From Streptomyces sp. NBC_01408 (GTDB lineage: Bacteria > Actinomycetota > Actinomycetes > Streptomycetales > Streptomycetaceae), in the NCBI RefSeq assembly GCF_026340255.1, contig NZ_JAPEPJ010000001.1, positions 1,295,001 through 1,359,000 of the forward strand: a stretch of DNA of 64,000 bases. The letters run 5' to 3'. Position 1 is the stretch's first letter. Each line of letters begins with the position of its first letter. Of this stretch, positions 15,940-24,891 are shown piece after piece. Below the pieces are notes generated by a model. The model was not told the origin of the DNA, made no database searches, and was given only the letters and a program-made list of their open reading frames with translations. The position numbers and the translations under genes were made by a program.

Positions 15940-17634
15940 ATGTCCAGGGAGCTCCGCGAGCCCAATGAGAAGCTCGGCGCCGTCCTCGCCCTCGCGGGCA
16001 TCAGCAACGCCGGACTGGCCCGTCGGGTCAACGACCTCGGCGCACAGCGCGGTCTGACGCTTCGCTACGACAAGACCTCGGTGGCCCGGTGGGTGTCGAA
16101 GGGGATGGTGCCGCAGGGCGCCGCCCCTCATCTGATCGCCGCCGCCATCGGGGCGAAGCTGGGGCGGCCGGTGCCGCTGCACGAGATCGGGCTGGCGGAC
16201 GCGGATCCCGCGCCCGAGGTCGGCCTGGCCTTTCCGCGCGACGTGGCCGCGGCGGTGCGCTCGGCCACCGACCTCTACCGGCTCGACCTCGCCGGGCGGC
16301 GCGGTGGTGGCGGGATCTGGCAGTCACTCGCGGGCTCCTTCTCCGTTTCGGCCTACGCGACGCCCGCCTCGCGCTGGCTGATATCTCCCGCGGACGGCTC
16401 GGTGGCGCGCGAACCGGCGGGCCCGGCGCACGGCACCCCTGGCGGCCAGGGCCAGGGCCAGGGCCAGAATCCGGCTCACGGCACGACGTCTCAGCCCCTC
16501 CTCGCTCCGGCCGCGCCCGGGCACGACGTACCGGCGCGCGACGGGACGGCTCGCGACGTACCGGCCCGCGACGCGACGGCTCCGGTCCAGGGCCCTGCGG
16601 CCTCCCCGCAGGGCCGTACGGCAGGACCGGCGACAGGATCGGCGGGCGGCCTGACGGCTCCGCCGTCCACCGTTGTGCCCGCGCAGCCCTCAACCGAAAC
16701 GCTGCGCGACCACGGTCAGCGCGTGGGCCACAGCGATGTGACGAAGCTACGCGAGGCCGCCGAGGACGCCCGCCGCTGGGACTCCAAGTACGGCGGCGGG
16801 GACTGGCGTTCCTCGATGGTGCCCGAGTGCCTGCGGGTGGACGCGGCGCCGCTGCTGCTCGGCTGCTACACGGACGAGGTGGGCCGCGCCCTGTTCGGCG
16901 CGACCGCCGAACTGACCCGGCTGGCCGGATGGATGGCCTTCGACACGGGCCAGCAGGAAGCGGCCCAGCGCTACTACATCCAGGCGCTGCGCCTGGCCCG
17001 CGCGGCCGCGGACGTACCGCTCGGCGGGTACGTACTGGCCTCGATGTCCCTCCAGGCGACCTACCGGGACTTCCCGGACGAGGGCGTGGACCTGGCGCAG
17101 GCGGCCGTGGAGCGCAACCGCGGCCTGGCCACCGCCCGCACCATGAGCTTCTTCCGGCTGGTCGAGGCGCGGGCGCACGCGAAGGCGGGCGACTCGGTGG
17201 CCGCCGGAGCGGCGCTGCGGGCGGCGGAGGGGTGGCTGGAGCGGGCGCGGGAGGGCGATCCGGATCCGACCTGGCTGGGTTTCTACTCGTACGACCGTTT
17301 CGCGGCGGATGCGGCGGAATGCTACCGGGACCTCAAACTCCCCCGGCAGGTGCGGCGCTTCACCGAGCAGGCACTGTCCCGGCCCACCGAGGAGTACGTG
17401 CGCTCGCACGGGCTGCGCCTGGTGGTGAGCGCGGTCGCGGAGCTGGAGTCGGGCAATCTCGACGCGGCGTGCGCGGCGGGCACCCGGGCGGTGGAGGTGG
17501 CGGGCCGGATCTCCTCGGCGCGGACGAACGAGTACGTACGGGACCTGCTGCACCGGCTGGAACCGTACGGGGACGAGCCGCGCGTCGCGGAGCTGCGCGA
17601 GCGGGCCCGGCCGCTGCTGGTGGCGCCCGCGTAG
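15940..17634 (+). CDS. NsdA-like/sporulation-associated TPR regulator
   Basis: 564 residues. The N-terminus (about 1-75) carries a helix-turn-helix-like segment, [19 protein letters not shown] ... [16 protein letters not shown], as in NsdA-type Streptomyces regulators. A disordered middle (about 150-250) is rich in Gly, Ala, Pro and Asp, with short GQ repeats and repeated VPARD units. The C-terminal half is a helical repeat ([20 protein letters not shown], then several TPR-like pairs to [16 protein letters not shown]). NsdA is a known negative regulator of sporulation and antibiotic production in S. coelicolor; this looks like a paralogue (SCO4114 by recollection). The ATG at 15940 follows GAGGGGTGG. 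Its targets are unknown. Confidence 0.75.
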   Translation: MSRELREPNEKLGAVLALAGISNAGLARRVNDLGAQRGLTLRYDKTSVARWVSKGMVPQGAAPHLIAAAIGAKLGRPVPLHEIGLADADPAPEVGLAFPRDVAAAVRSATDLYRLDLAGRRGGGGIWQSLAGSFSVSAYATPASRWLISPADGSVAREPAGPAHGTPGGQGQGQGQNPAHGTTSQPLLAPAAPGHDVPARDGTARDVPARDATAPVQGPAASPQGRTAGPATGSAGGLTAPPSTVVPAQPSTETLRDHGQRVGHSDVTKLREAAEDARRWDSKYGGGDWRSSMVPECLRVDAAPLLLGCYTDEVGRALFGATAELTRLAGWMAFDTGQQEAAQRYYIQALRLARAAADVPLGGYVLASMSLQATYRDFPDEGVDLAQAAVERNRGLATARTMSFFRLVEARAHAKAGDSVAAGAALRAAEGWLERAREGDPDPTWLGFYSYDRFAADAAECYRDLKLPRQVRRFTEQALSRPTEEYVRSHGLRLVVSAVAELESGNLDAACAAGTRAVEVAGRISSARTNEYVRDLLHRLEPYGDEPRVAELRERARPLLVAPA

Positions 17635-17685
17635 CAGCGGACGGCCCCGCGTGGCCGCTTTGTCGGTGGCGGGGTGCAGTATGCA

Positions 17686-17835
17686 GGGGTGGGAGGTGTC
17701 GGCTTGGGCGGCGGCAGAGGCAGGCTGGGCGGCGTGGGACGTGTGGGCGGCATGCGCGGCGCGGGCGGCGCGGGCGCTGTGCGCGGCGCGCGAGGCGTAG
17801 GTGCTGTGGGCGGTGTAGGTGCTGTGGGCGGCGTG
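17686..17835 (+). repeat. Degenerate G/T-rich short tandem repeat upstream of lhgO
   Basis: About 150 bases built from variants of GTGGGCGGC(G/T) and GGCGCGGGC. Adjacent near-copies occur at 17806-17835. It would encode a Gly/Val/Ala/Arg tail if translation began at 17674. Confidence 0.6.
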
Positions 17836-19023
17836 GACTGCGATGTGCTGGTGGTCGGCGGCGGGATCGTCGGCCTGTCGACGGCGCATGCCCTGTCACG
17901 CCTCGCCCCGGGCACCCGGGTGGTCGTCCTGGAGAAGGAGCCGGGCCCGGCCCGGCACCAGACGGGCCGCAACAGCGGGGTGATCCACAGCGGGATCTAC
18001 TACCGCCCCGGATCGCTGAAGGCGCGCTTCGCGGTGCGCGGGGCCGCCGAGATGGTCAAGTTCTGCGCGGAGCACGGGATCGCGCACGAGGTGACGGGCA
18101 AGCTGATCGTCGCCACGGAGCGCGAGGAGCTGCCGCGGCTGCACGCCCTGGTCCAGCGCGGCCGGGAGAACGGCATTCCGGTGCGCGAGCTGGGCCCGGC
18201 TCAGATCGCCGAGTACGAGCCGGAGGTCCGCGGCCTGGCCGCGATCCACGTCGGCACCACCGGAATCGTGGACTACGGCCGGGTGAGCGCCCAGCTGGCG
18301 GAGTCCTCGGGCGCGGAGATCGTCTACGGCGGCGCGGTGGACCTGATCTCGCGGCGCCCCTCGGCGGTGGCGGTCCGCACCACCTCCGGCCTGGTCGTGA
18401 AGGCCCGGGTACTGGTGAACTGCGCGGGCCTGCAGTGCGACCGGATCGCCCGGCTGGCCGGGGACGACCCGGGCATGCGGATCATCCCCTTCCGGGGCGA
18501 GTACTACGACCTGGCCCGGCCCGAGCTGGTCCGGGGGCTGGTGTACCCGGTGCCCGACCCGGCGTTCCCCTTCCTCGGGGTGCACCTGACCCGTGGCATC
18601 GCGGGCGGCGTCCACGTGGGCCCCAACGCCGTGCCCGCCCTGGCCCGCGAGGGCTACGCCTGGTCCACCGTCCGCCCGCGCGACATCGGCTCCGAGCTGG
18701 CCTGGCCGGGCTCCTGGCGGATGGCCGCGAAGCACTGGCGGTACGGGGCGGGCGAGATCCACCGCTCCCTGTCGAAGCAGGCCTTCGCCCGGGCCGTACG
18801 CCGCCTCCTGCCCGCCGTCACCGCGGCGGACCTGCGCCCCGCCGCGGCCGGGGTCCGGGCCCAGGCCGTGCTGCGCGACGGCACCCTGGTGGACGACTTC
18901 CTGATCCGGGACGCCCCGCGCACGGTCCACGTCCTCAACGCCCCGTCCCCGGCCGCGACCGCCTCGCTCCCGATCGGCCGCGAGATCGCTGCCCGCGTCC
19001 TGCGCACCCTCGGCTCGGCCTGA
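17833..19023 (+). CDS. lhgO: L-2-hydroxyglutarate oxidase
   Basis: FAD-dependent enzyme oxidising L-2-hydroxyglutarate to 2-oxoglutarate, probably membrane-associated. The FAD motif VLVVGGGIVGLSTAHAL is followed by EKEPGPARHQTGRNSGVIHSG, a family signature, then VGTTGIVDYGRVSAQLAES and a late GVRAQAVLRDGTLVDDFLI. 396 residues from GTG 17833, the normal length. The frame continues upstream to a GTG at 17674, adding about 53 Gly/Val/Ala/Arg residues encoded by a degenerate repeat; the conserved fold begins at DCDVLVVGG, so the short start is preferred. Same strand as trmB, with a dispersed repeat between them. Confidence 0.88.
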   Translation: MDCDVLVVGGGIVGLSTAHALSRLAPGTRVVVLEKEPGPARHQTGRNSGVIHSGIYYRPGSLKARFAVRGAAEMVKFCAEHGIAHEVTGKLIVATEREELPRLHALVQRGRENGIPVRELGPAQIAEYEPEVRGLAAIHVGTTGIVDYGRVSAQLAESSGAEIVYGGAVDLISRRPSAVAVRTTSGLVVKARVLVNCAGLQCDRIARLAGDDPGMRIIPFRGEYYDLARPELVRGLVYPVPDPAFPFLGVHLTRGIAGGVHVGPNAVPALAREGYAWSTVRPRDIGSELAWPGSWRMAAKHWRYGAGEIHRSLSKQAFARAVRRLLPAVTAADLRPAAAGVRAQAVLRDGTLVDDFLIRDAPRTVHVLNAPSPAATASLPIGREIAARVLRTLGSA

Positions 19024-19039
19024 GCCGAGCCCTCGGAAT

Positions 19040-19087
19040 CAGCCCCGCCGGCGATCGAGGCACGGGGTCCGGGGCGGAGCCCCGGGG
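19040..19087. repeat. Streptomyces-type dispersed intergenic repeat with hairpin
   Basis: The sequence begins CAGCCCCGCCGGCGATCGAG and ends in a hairpin: CCGGGGC (19069-19075), loop GGA, GCCCCGG (19079-19085). From memory this CCCCGCCGGCG-ATTGAGG-GGGGTCCGGGGCGGAGCCCC pattern is scattered in many Streptomyces intergenic regions. Only one copy is in the window. It may end transcription after lhgO. Confidence 0.6.
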
Positions 19088-19139
19088 CGGCCGGCAGGCC
19101 GCTGCCTCGAGGCGCGCCCCGTCGTAGAATCGGCACATT

Positions 19140-19952
19140 GTGTCTGAGTCCCTGAACCCCCAGTCCCCCAGCCTCCCGGACGCCGCGCCGGAGGCGAACT
19201 CGTACGTGCCGCCCAAGTGGCGCACCGAGCCCCGGTTCCCCGACGGGCCCTCGCCGGATCCGGCCGGGTCGCACCACGAGCGGCGGATCCGGAGCTTCCA
19301 GCCCCGGCGCAGCCGGGTCACCACCGGCCAGGGCGAGGCCCTGAAGCGTCTGTGGGGCACCTGGGGCCTGGACATCGACGGCCACGAGGTCATCGACCTC
19401 AAGGCGCTCTTCGACGGCCTCCCCGTCGTGCTGGAGATCGGCTTCGGCATGGGCGAGGCCACCGCGCAGATGGCCGCCGCCGACCCGGGCACGGGCATCC
19501 TCGCGGCCGACGTGCACACCCCCGGCCAGGGCAACCTCCTCGCCCTCGCCGAGCGGGGCGGGATGACCAACGTCCGCGTGGCCAACGGCGACGCGATCAT
19601 CCTGCTGCGCGAGATGCTGCCGCCGGACTCGCTGGCCGGGATCCGCGTGTACTTCCCGGACCCGTGGCCCAAGGCCCGCCACCACAAGCGCCGGCTGATC
19701 CAGCCCGAGTTCCTCACCCTGGCCGCCACCCGCCTGGCACCCGGCGCCGTCCTGCACTGCGCGACCGACTGGGAGCCGTACGCCGAGCAGATGCTCGAAG
19801 TGCTCACCGCCCACCCGGACTTCGAGAACACGCAACCCGACGGCGGCTACTCCCCGCGCCCCGACTTCCGGCCGCTGACCCGCTTCGAGGGCCAGGGACT
19901 CGACAAGGGCCACCTCGTACACGACTTGCTCTTCCGTCGCGTGGAGAACTGA
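19140..19952 (+). CDS. trmB: tRNA (guanine-N7-)-methyltransferase
   Basis: Makes m7G46 in the variable loop of tRNAs using S-adenosylmethionine. 270 residues. SAM-binding motif VVLEIGFGMGEAT near residue 100; the catalytic signature VYFPDPWPKARHHKRRLIQ; and late TDWEPYAEQMLEVL. A 50-residue N-terminal extension rich in Pro and charged residues is usual for Streptomyces. The GTG at 19140 is used; no better start exists. Followed 43 bases later by the PrsW-like gene on the same strand, possibly co-transcribed. Confidence 0.95.
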   Translation: MSESLNPQSPSLPDAAPEANSYVPPKWRTEPRFPDGPSPDPAGSHHERRIRSFQPRRSRVTTGQGEALKRLWGTWGLDIDGHEVIDLKALFDGLPVVLEIGFGMGEATAQMAAADPGTGILAADVHTPGQGNLLALAERGGMTNVRVANGDAIILLREMLPPDSLAGIRVYFPDPWPKARHHKRRLIQPEFLTLAATRLAPGAVLHCATDWEPYAEQMLEVLTAHPDFENTQPDGGYSPRPDFRPLTRFEGQGLDKGHLVHDLLFRRVEN

Positions 19953-19995
19953 CAACGTCACCGCGCGTGTCAGACCCGCTCGGTAGGGTCATCAT

Positions 19996-21474
19996 GTGTT
20001 CCGAGCGCTCCCTGGTGTGCTCGCACGTCCGTCGGGCACGGTCCGCACGCGCGTGCTCGTCGTCCTGCTCGCCGTGCTGGCCGTATCGGGCCTGTGGATC
20101 CTCGAACTCGTGCGGGAACAGACCGGCACCCCAGGCTTCTTCGTCGGCCTCGGTCTGGCCCTGCTGCCGGTGCCGCCCCTCATGGCGGCCTTCCGGTGGC
20201 TGGGCCGGGCCGTGCCCTCCCCCTGGGCGCTGCTGCTCTTCTGCTTCGGCTGGGGGGCCTGCACCGCGGCGCTGATCGCCATACTGGCCAACAGCTTCGC
20301 CACCGAGTGGATAGCCGCGGCCACCGCCGATCCCTCCGACGCCGACCAGCTCGGCTCGGTGGCGATCGCCCCGGTGGTCGAGGAGAGCGCCAAGGCGGCC
20401 GCGCTGCTCCTGGTGTTCGCGTTCCGAAGACGCCGGTTCACCGGCCCCGCCGACGGTTTCGTGCTGGCCGGCTTCACCGCCACCGGCTTCGCCTTCACCG
20501 AGAACATCCTCTACCTCGGCAACGCCTTCGGCGAGGACCTGGCGGAGGGCACCGGCGTACTGGACTCGGTGACGGCCGCGACCTTCTTCGTACGGGTCGT
20601 CGTGTCGCCCTTCGCGCACCCGCTGTTCACGGTGCTCACCGGACTGGGCCTCGGCGCGGCCGCGCTCAGCGCGCGCCGTTCGCGCAGAGTCGGGCTGCCG
20701 CTGCTCGGCCTGGCGCTGGCCATGGGTCTGCACGCGCTGTGGAACAGCTCCTCGCGGCTCGGGGAGCACGGCTTCTACGTGGTCTACGGCTCCGTGATGG
20801 TCCCGGTGTTCGGGCTGCTGGTGTACGCGGCCGTGCGGATACGGCGCGGCCGGCTGCGGGCCGTCGCGGCGGAGCTCGCGGTGTACGCGGCCGCGGGCTG
20901 GTTCACCCGGGCCGAGGTACCGGCCCTGGCGTCGATGCCGGCCCGGTCACTGGCCCGCGCCCTGGCGCGGCGCAGCGGGGGCCGGGCGGCGGGCCGGGCG
21001 GTCAGCCTGTACGCGGCGGACGCGGCCGCGCTGGCGCTGCTACGGCACCGGGCTCGCCGGGGCGGTGCGGCCTGGGAGCCGGACTTCGTGGGGCGGGAAC
21101 GGGAGTTGCTGCACCGGCTCTGGCCGCGCAGGGCCACGGCGGCGCCCGCGCTGGCCCGGGCGGCGGTCATGGAGGAGCTGCTGCCGCCGTGGTTCGACCC
21201 CTTGGAGCGCGGGCGGCCGGGCAAGGGCCCTGACCTGGCCGGCGAGGCCGCACGGGCCGGCGTACCGGCGCCCAGGCGCGCGGACCCCTGGACGGCAGAC
21301 CCCGCCCGGACCGATCACGCATGGGCGGACCCCGCGCGTACGGATCCCGGGCTGGCGGATCCCGGGCGGGCGGATCCCGGGCGGGCTGGGTCCGCACTGA
21401 CAGACCCCGGGCGGGCGGACCCCGCACGCACGGACCACCCCGGCGGCGCGGGACCCCGGGCGATCAGGACCTAG
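19996..21474 (+). CDS. PrsW family intramembrane metalloprotease
   Basis: 492-residue polytopic membrane protein with about eight hydrophobic segments in residues 15-290. PrsW/CPBP catalytic motifs are all present: APVVEESAK (EExxK type), FAFTENILY, SPFAHPLFT and MGLHALWNSS. Family members cut membrane-bound anti-sigma factors or related substrates within the bilayer. After the membrane core comes a soluble Arg/Ala-rich region. The tail, about residues 430-492, is built from six-residue units of the type DPGRAD. Substrate unknown; whether it acts on the membrane-tethered sigma factor 13 kb away cannot be judged. Confidence 0.88.
   Translation: MFRALPGVLARPSGTVRTRVLVVLLAVLAVSGLWILELVREQTGTPGFFVGLGLALLPVPPLMAAFRWLGRAVPSPWALLLFCFGWGACTAALIAILANSFATEWIAAATADPSDADQLGSVAIAPVVEESAKAAALLLVFAFRRRRFTGPADGFVLAGFTATGFAFTENILYLGNAFGEDLAEGTGVLDSVTAATFFVRVVVSPFAHPLFTVLTGLGLGAAALSARRSRRVGLPLLGLALAMGLHALWNSSSRLGEHGFYVVYGSVMVPVFGLLVYAAVRIRRGRLRAVAAELAVYAAAGWFTRAEVPALASMPARSLARALARRSGGRAAGRAVSLYAADAAALALLRHRARRGGAAWEPDFVGRERELLHRLWPRRATAAPALARAAVMEELLPPWFDPLERGRPGKGPDLAGEAARAGVPAPRRADPWTADPARTDHAWADPARTDPGLADPGRADPGRAGSALTDPGRADPARTDHPGGAGPRAIRT
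21296..21445 (+). repeat. 18-base tandem repeat at the 3' end of the prsW-like gene
   Basis: Imperfect units near GCGGATCCCGGGCGGGCG encode DP(G/A)RAD/T hexapeptides. The clearest copies lie at 21354-21391. Codons stay in frame across all units. Confidence 0.75.
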
Positions 21475-21477
21475 GGA

Positions 21478-21534
21478 GTGTCGTCAAAGTGGCGTCGGCC
21501 GCCCGTAGACAGCCAGACGCCACTTTGACGACAC
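21478..21534. terminator. Long perfect inverted repeat between converging genes
   Basis: Arms of 19 bases (21478-21496 and 21516-21534, GTGTCGTCAAAGTGGCGTC) match perfectly around a 19-base loop. It starts 3 bases after the PrsW stop and ends 3 bases before the M23 stop, so it can end both transcripts. The arms are unusually A/T-containing for this genome. Confidence 0.7.
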
Positions 21535-21537
21535 GAC

Positions 21538-22584
21538 CTAGACGTTCAGACCCTTGGAGTTCAGCCATGCCAGCGGGTCCACCGTCGAACCGCCCTTGCG
21601 TACTTCCAGGTGGAGATGGGGGCCGGTGACGTTGCCCGTGGCGCCGACGCGGCCGATGGTGTCGCCCGCGGCGACGGAACCGGAGGTCACCGACATGGAG
21701 GAGAGGTGGCAGTACCAGATCTCCGTGCCGTCCTCGAGCTCCAGCACGATCCGGTAGCCGTACGCCCCGGACCAGCCCGCCGAGGTGATCTTCCCGGCGC
21801 CCACGGCCTTGACCGGGGTGCCGGTCGGGGCGGCGAAGTCGAGGCCGGTGTGGTGGCCCGAGGACCACATGGAGCCGGCCTGGCCGTAGTACGAGGTGAG
21901 GGTGTAGGCGGAGGTGGGCAGGGAGTAGGAGCCGGCCAGTTTGGCGAGGCGCTCCTGCTCGGCCTTGGCCTTGGCGGCCTCCTCCGCCGCCTTGGCCTCC
22001 TGCGCGGCCTTCTCCTCGGCCTTCGCCGCGGCCGCCGCGGTCGCCTCGGCCTCCTTGCGCGCCGCCTCCAGCTTGTCCTTGGCCTCCTGGGCCGCGGCCT
22101 CCTGGGCGACCCGCTCGGCCTCCGCCCGGATCTGGGCCTCGGCGGCGTCCTGCTGGGACTCGGCCTGCTGGAGGATGCGGTTGCGCAGGACCTCCCCGGC
22201 GTCGGCGTCCCGGTCGGCCTGCTTCGGGATGATCCCGGTGCGCGCGGCCGCCGCTCCGCCGTCGTCCGCGTGCCGCGCGCTGCCGTCGCCGCCGAGCAGC
22301 TCGGGGAGTTCGGAGAGTTCGGGCATGTCCGGCAGGGAGGGCATGGAGATCGCGACCTGGGGCCGGTCCTGCGCGGTGGCGATGCCGCCCGCTCCGACCG
22401 CCGCGATGACGCCCACGCCGAGGACGGTGGAGCTGCGGGCGAGTCCCCCGCGCGGCTTGGGCACCCGGTGCTTGCCGCGGACCGGCCGGACCGAATCCTC
22501 GGTGGGGTTCCACTCGCCCCAGGCGCCCGCCGTGGGCGGCTCCTGGATGTCGGTGCCTTCAGGGCCAGGCAAGTTGGAGGCCAC
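21538..22584 (-). CDS. M23 family peptidoglycan endopeptidase with coiled coil
   Basis: Cell-wall hydrolase of about 348 residues. A short cytoplasmic N-terminus ending KHRVPKPRGGLARSS precedes one membrane/signal segment (TVLGVGVIAAVGAGGIATAQ). A long Ala/Glu/Lys/Arg coiled coil (about 130-225) leads to the LytM/M23 domain. Zinc-ligand motifs HHTGLDFAAPTG and the late HLHLE are present, and WYCHLSSM supplies the catalytic histidine. Cleaves peptide cross-links outside the membrane. GTG 22584 is preferred because GAGGAG lies 9 bases upstream; ATG 22611 is the alternative. Monocistronic, with a perfect inverted repeat after the stop. Confidence 0.88.
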   Translation of the reverse strand: MASNLPGPEGTDIQEPPTAGAWGEWNPTEDSVRPVRGKHRVPKPRGGLARSSTVLGVGVIAAVGAGGIATAQDRPQVAISMPSLPDMPELSELPELLGGDGSARHADDGGAAAARTGIIPKQADRDADAGEVLRNRILQQAESQQDAAEAQIRAEAERVAQEAAAQEAKDKLEAARKEAEATAAAAAKAEEKAAQEAKAAEEAAKAKAEQERLAKLAGSYSLPTSAYTLTSYYGQAGSMWSSGHHTGLDFAAPTGTPVKAVGAGKITSAGWSGAYGYRIVLELEDGTEIWYCHLSSMSVTSGSVAAGDTIGRVGATGNVTGPHLHLEVRKGGSTVDPLAWLNSKGLNV

Positions 22585-22876
22585 CGGGGCACACTCCTCA
22601 TTGACGCGCACGCGCAGGGCGCCGTCTCTTACGACGGCTGGGACGACCGCGCTGCGTTATCAAAAGGTAATAGACGAAGGGGAGTGATTCCAAGCTGTTG
22701 CGCTTGATCGTTCCCACCAATCGGCCACTCCCTGACTGGCTTTGGCCTGGCCTTTTCGTAATGAACAGGGTTCAAGCCGGGCAAAACCCAAGCGCAACCC
22801 CTACCTCTTCAGCCACACCCGAAAAATGACGAACCGTCATTTACCTTGCGGAACGCTCCCTTTCGGTCACTCGCTG
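22585..22876. other. Intergenic region, M23 promoter and phosphatase hairpin
   Basis: 292 bases, A/T-richer than its neighbours. The minus strand should carry the M23 promoter. A small hairpin AAATGACG-AAC-CGTCATTT (22824-22842) lies 35 bases past the phosphatase stop and may be its terminator. No riboswitch motif was recognised. Confidence 0.5.
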
Positions 22877-24124
22877 TCACTCCCTTTCGCCTCGGCGTAC
22901 GACCGGCACCGTGCGCCGCCGCTCCGGCTGCCCCTCCCCGGGCCTGCCGACCGCGAGCAGCGCCATGTCGTCCGTCGCCCCGCCGCCCGTGTGCCGGCGC
23001 ACATCGCTGCTGAGCGCATTGAGCAGCGCGTCCGGCCCCGGGAAGACCCGCCCGCGCAGCCGGTCCGCCGGATCGTAGAAGGCTCCGGCCCGGTCCCGGG
23101 CCTCGGTCAGGCCGTCCGTGTACAGCAGCAGGGTGGCGCCGGCCGGGAACCGCCACTCCTCGGCCCGGTCCGGCCAGGCCCCCAGCTCGCCCATGCCCAG
23201 CGGCAGCGCGGGCTCCGCCGGGGCGAGGACCGCCAGCCGCCCGTCCCCGTGCAGCAGCAGCGGCTCGGGGTGACCCCGGTTGAGCAGCCGCAGCACCCCC
23301 GTACCCGGCGGAATCTCCCCGAGGACGCACGTCGTGAACCCCTCCACCGCGTCCAGGCTGTCGCGCCGCATGCCCTCCCGGGCCAGGGCACGCTCCAGCC
23401 GCCGCGCTACGCACTCCAGCGTCGGCTCGGTCTCCGCCGCCTCCCGGAAGGCCCCGAGGACCACGGCGACGGCCTCGACCGCCCCCAGCCCCTTGCCCCG
23501 TACGTCCCCCACGGCCAGCCGCACGCCGTACGGGGTGTCCTGGACGGCGTACAGGTCCCCGCCGATGAAGGCGTCGGCCTGCGCGGCCTCGTACCAGGCG
23601 GAGACGTGCAGCCCCGCGATCCGCTCCGCCGGGGTCGGCAGTACGGCCCGCTGCGCGGCCTCGGCGATCCCGCGCGCCGAGGCCAGCCGCTCGCCGCTGC
23701 GCCGGACCACCCGGTTGATCAGGAGGGCCAGCCCGGAGACCGTCAGGACGGTGACCAGCTCGGTCAGCGCCTCCACCTTCCAGGTGCTGCCGCTCAGGGC
23801 GTGCAGGAGGACCACGACGAGCGCGGCGAGGGCGCCGGTCAGGGCCGTGGCCAGGAGGCTGGCCAGTGGGGCGGCGATCAGCGGGGCCGCCGAGAAGAAG
23901 GGTGATCCGGTGAAGCTCGGCGGGGTCATGAGGTCGAAGGCCAGCCCGAGGACGATCAGTACGCCGGGCAGCACCCGGACCACCTGCCGGGCCGCACCGT
24001 TGCCGACGCCACCGCCACCGCTGGCGCTGACGTTGACGCTGTCCCTGGCGCTGACGCCGCCGCTGCCGTTGTCGCCGACGTCGTCGGCCGGTTCGCCGTT
24101 GTCCCGCTGGCCCAGCCCCACCAC
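22877..24124 (-). CDS. Membrane-anchored SpoIIE/PP2C phosphatase
   Basis: About 415 residues. A Gly/Ser/Asp-rich N-terminus is followed by about three hydrophobic segments (VLPGVLIVLGLAFDL; ASLLATALTGALAALVVVLL; LVTVLTVSGLALLI). A C-terminal SpoIIE domain follows, with AFIGGDLYAVQ, LAVGDVRGKG, GHPEPLLLHGDG, LLYTDGLTEARDR and TDDMALLAVG, so both metal-binding Asp clusters are intact. It would dephosphorylate an anti-sigma antagonist at the membrane. The GTG at 24124 is preferred, with GGAG 6 bases upstream; the frame is open to 24208. No partner kinase or STAS gene lies beside it. It differs from the phosphatase at 576-2372, which is soluble and carries its own HATPase domain. Confidence 0.88.
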   Translation of the reverse strand: MVGLGQRDNGEPADDVGDNGSGGVSARDSVNVSASGGGGVGNGAARQVVRVLPGVLIVLGLAFDLMTPPSFTGSPFFSAAPLIAAPLASLLATALTGALAALVVVLLHALSGSTWKVEALTELVTVLTVSGLALLINRVVRRSGERLASARGIAEAAQRAVLPTPAERIAGLHVSAWYEAAQADAFIGGDLYAVQDTPYGVRLAVGDVRGKGLGAVEAVAVVLGAFREAAETEPTLECVARRLERALAREGMRRDSLDAVEGFTTCVLGEIPPGTGVLRLLNRGHPEPLLLHGDGRLAVLAPAEPALPLGMGELGAWPDRAEEWRFPAGATLLLYTDGLTEARDRAGAFYDPADRLRGRVFPGPDALLNALSSDVRRHTGGGATDDMALLAVGRPGEGQPERRRTVPVVRRGERE

Positions 24125-24263
24125 GCTGCTCTCCTGCCGCCCGGTCCCTCGCACGGGTGCGGGCCGACGCCGCCTCGCCCCCCAAGGCTGGCGGCGGCCC
24201 GGCCGCACGGCGAGCCGGCGGAGGCCGAGCGGGTGAGGGGTGCAGAGGGTGCAGGGGGAAACG

Positions 24264-24304
24264 ACGAAGGCCCGGTTCTCCGAAAAGGAGAACCGGGCCT
24301 TCGT
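24264..24304 (-). terminator. Terminator after initiator tRNA gene
   Basis: An 18-base perfect stem (24264-24281 and 24287-24304) with a GAAAA loop (plus-strand reading) lies 7 bases past the tRNA 3' end. It precedes the phosphatase gene on the same strand. Confidence 0.85.
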
Positions 24305-24308
24305 ACTG

Positions 24309-24384
<76 letters not shown>

Positions 24385-24477
24385 TCGGTAAACACAACTC
24401 TACGCCATCCGGGGGGAGCCCTCCGCCAATTAGCCTCCACACCCTCCCCCAGACCACCATCACCGCAGGTCAGAGCC

Positions 24478-24624
24478 GTGCAAACTACTCTGAAGCCCGG
24501 TTCCGGCGGCCGTTCCGGCCAGGCGCTACGGCCCCACGCCGCCCCCGCCAACACGCCTGGCGCCGACGCCGAGTTCGCCCTGACCCCGGCCGAACCGGTG
24601 GCCCTGTCCGGGGAACACGACTGA
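24478..24624 (+). CDS. Small hypothetical protein (48 residues)
   Basis: A GTG-initiated frame beginning VQTTLKPGSGGRSGQALRP and ending LTPAEPVALSGEHD, between two tRNA genes on the other strand. Its TGA lies inside the left arm of a strong terminator hairpin, which suggests a real transcript. The ribosome site is weak (GCAGGTCAG). No family was recognised and there is no signal peptide or membrane segment. The C-terminus is acidic. The main support is position and terminator, so the call is tentative. Confidence 0.4.
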   Translation: MQTTLKPGSGGRSGQALRPHAAPANTPGADAEFALTPAEPVALSGEHD

Positions 24625-24660
24625 GCGCCCCATCTGGCCGAAACCGGATGGGGCGCTCAG
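24621..24660. terminator. Terminator hairpin after the small ORF
   Basis: A 13-base perfect stem CTGAGCGCCCCAT (24621-24633) and its complement (24648-24660), 14-base loop. It could serve the small ORF (plus) or tRNA-Lys (minus). Confidence 0.75.
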
Positions 24661-24695
24661 GGCCAGGCCGAGGACATCGCCTCGGCCTGTGAGCT

Positions 24696-24769
24696 GTAGG
24701 CCATGTCGGACTCGAACCGACAACCAACGGATTAAAAGTCCGCTGCTCTGCCAATTGAGCTAATGGCCC
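24696..24769 (-). tRNA. tRNA-Lys (TTT)
   Basis: A 74-base cloverleaf, 5' GGGCCATTAGCTCAATTGG; anticodon loop ACTTTTAAT gives TTT; standard T-loop GGTTCGAGTCC. Acceptor pairs close with G1-U72. Confidence 0.95.
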
Positions 24770-24891
24770 TCCACGTGCTCACCCCAGAGCATAGCCGCAG
24801 AGCGCCCGTCAGCCGATCGGGTATCGAGTGACCGGCCTGTCGTGGTGAGTTCGGGACGGCCGACGCATCTCGGCCAGCGCGGCGCCATGGC

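Noticed and set aside
22612..22740. c-di-AMP riboswitch before the M23 peptidase gene
   Set aside because: Expected because such riboswitches precede some Streptomyces wall hydrolases, but no conserved core motifs could be found.
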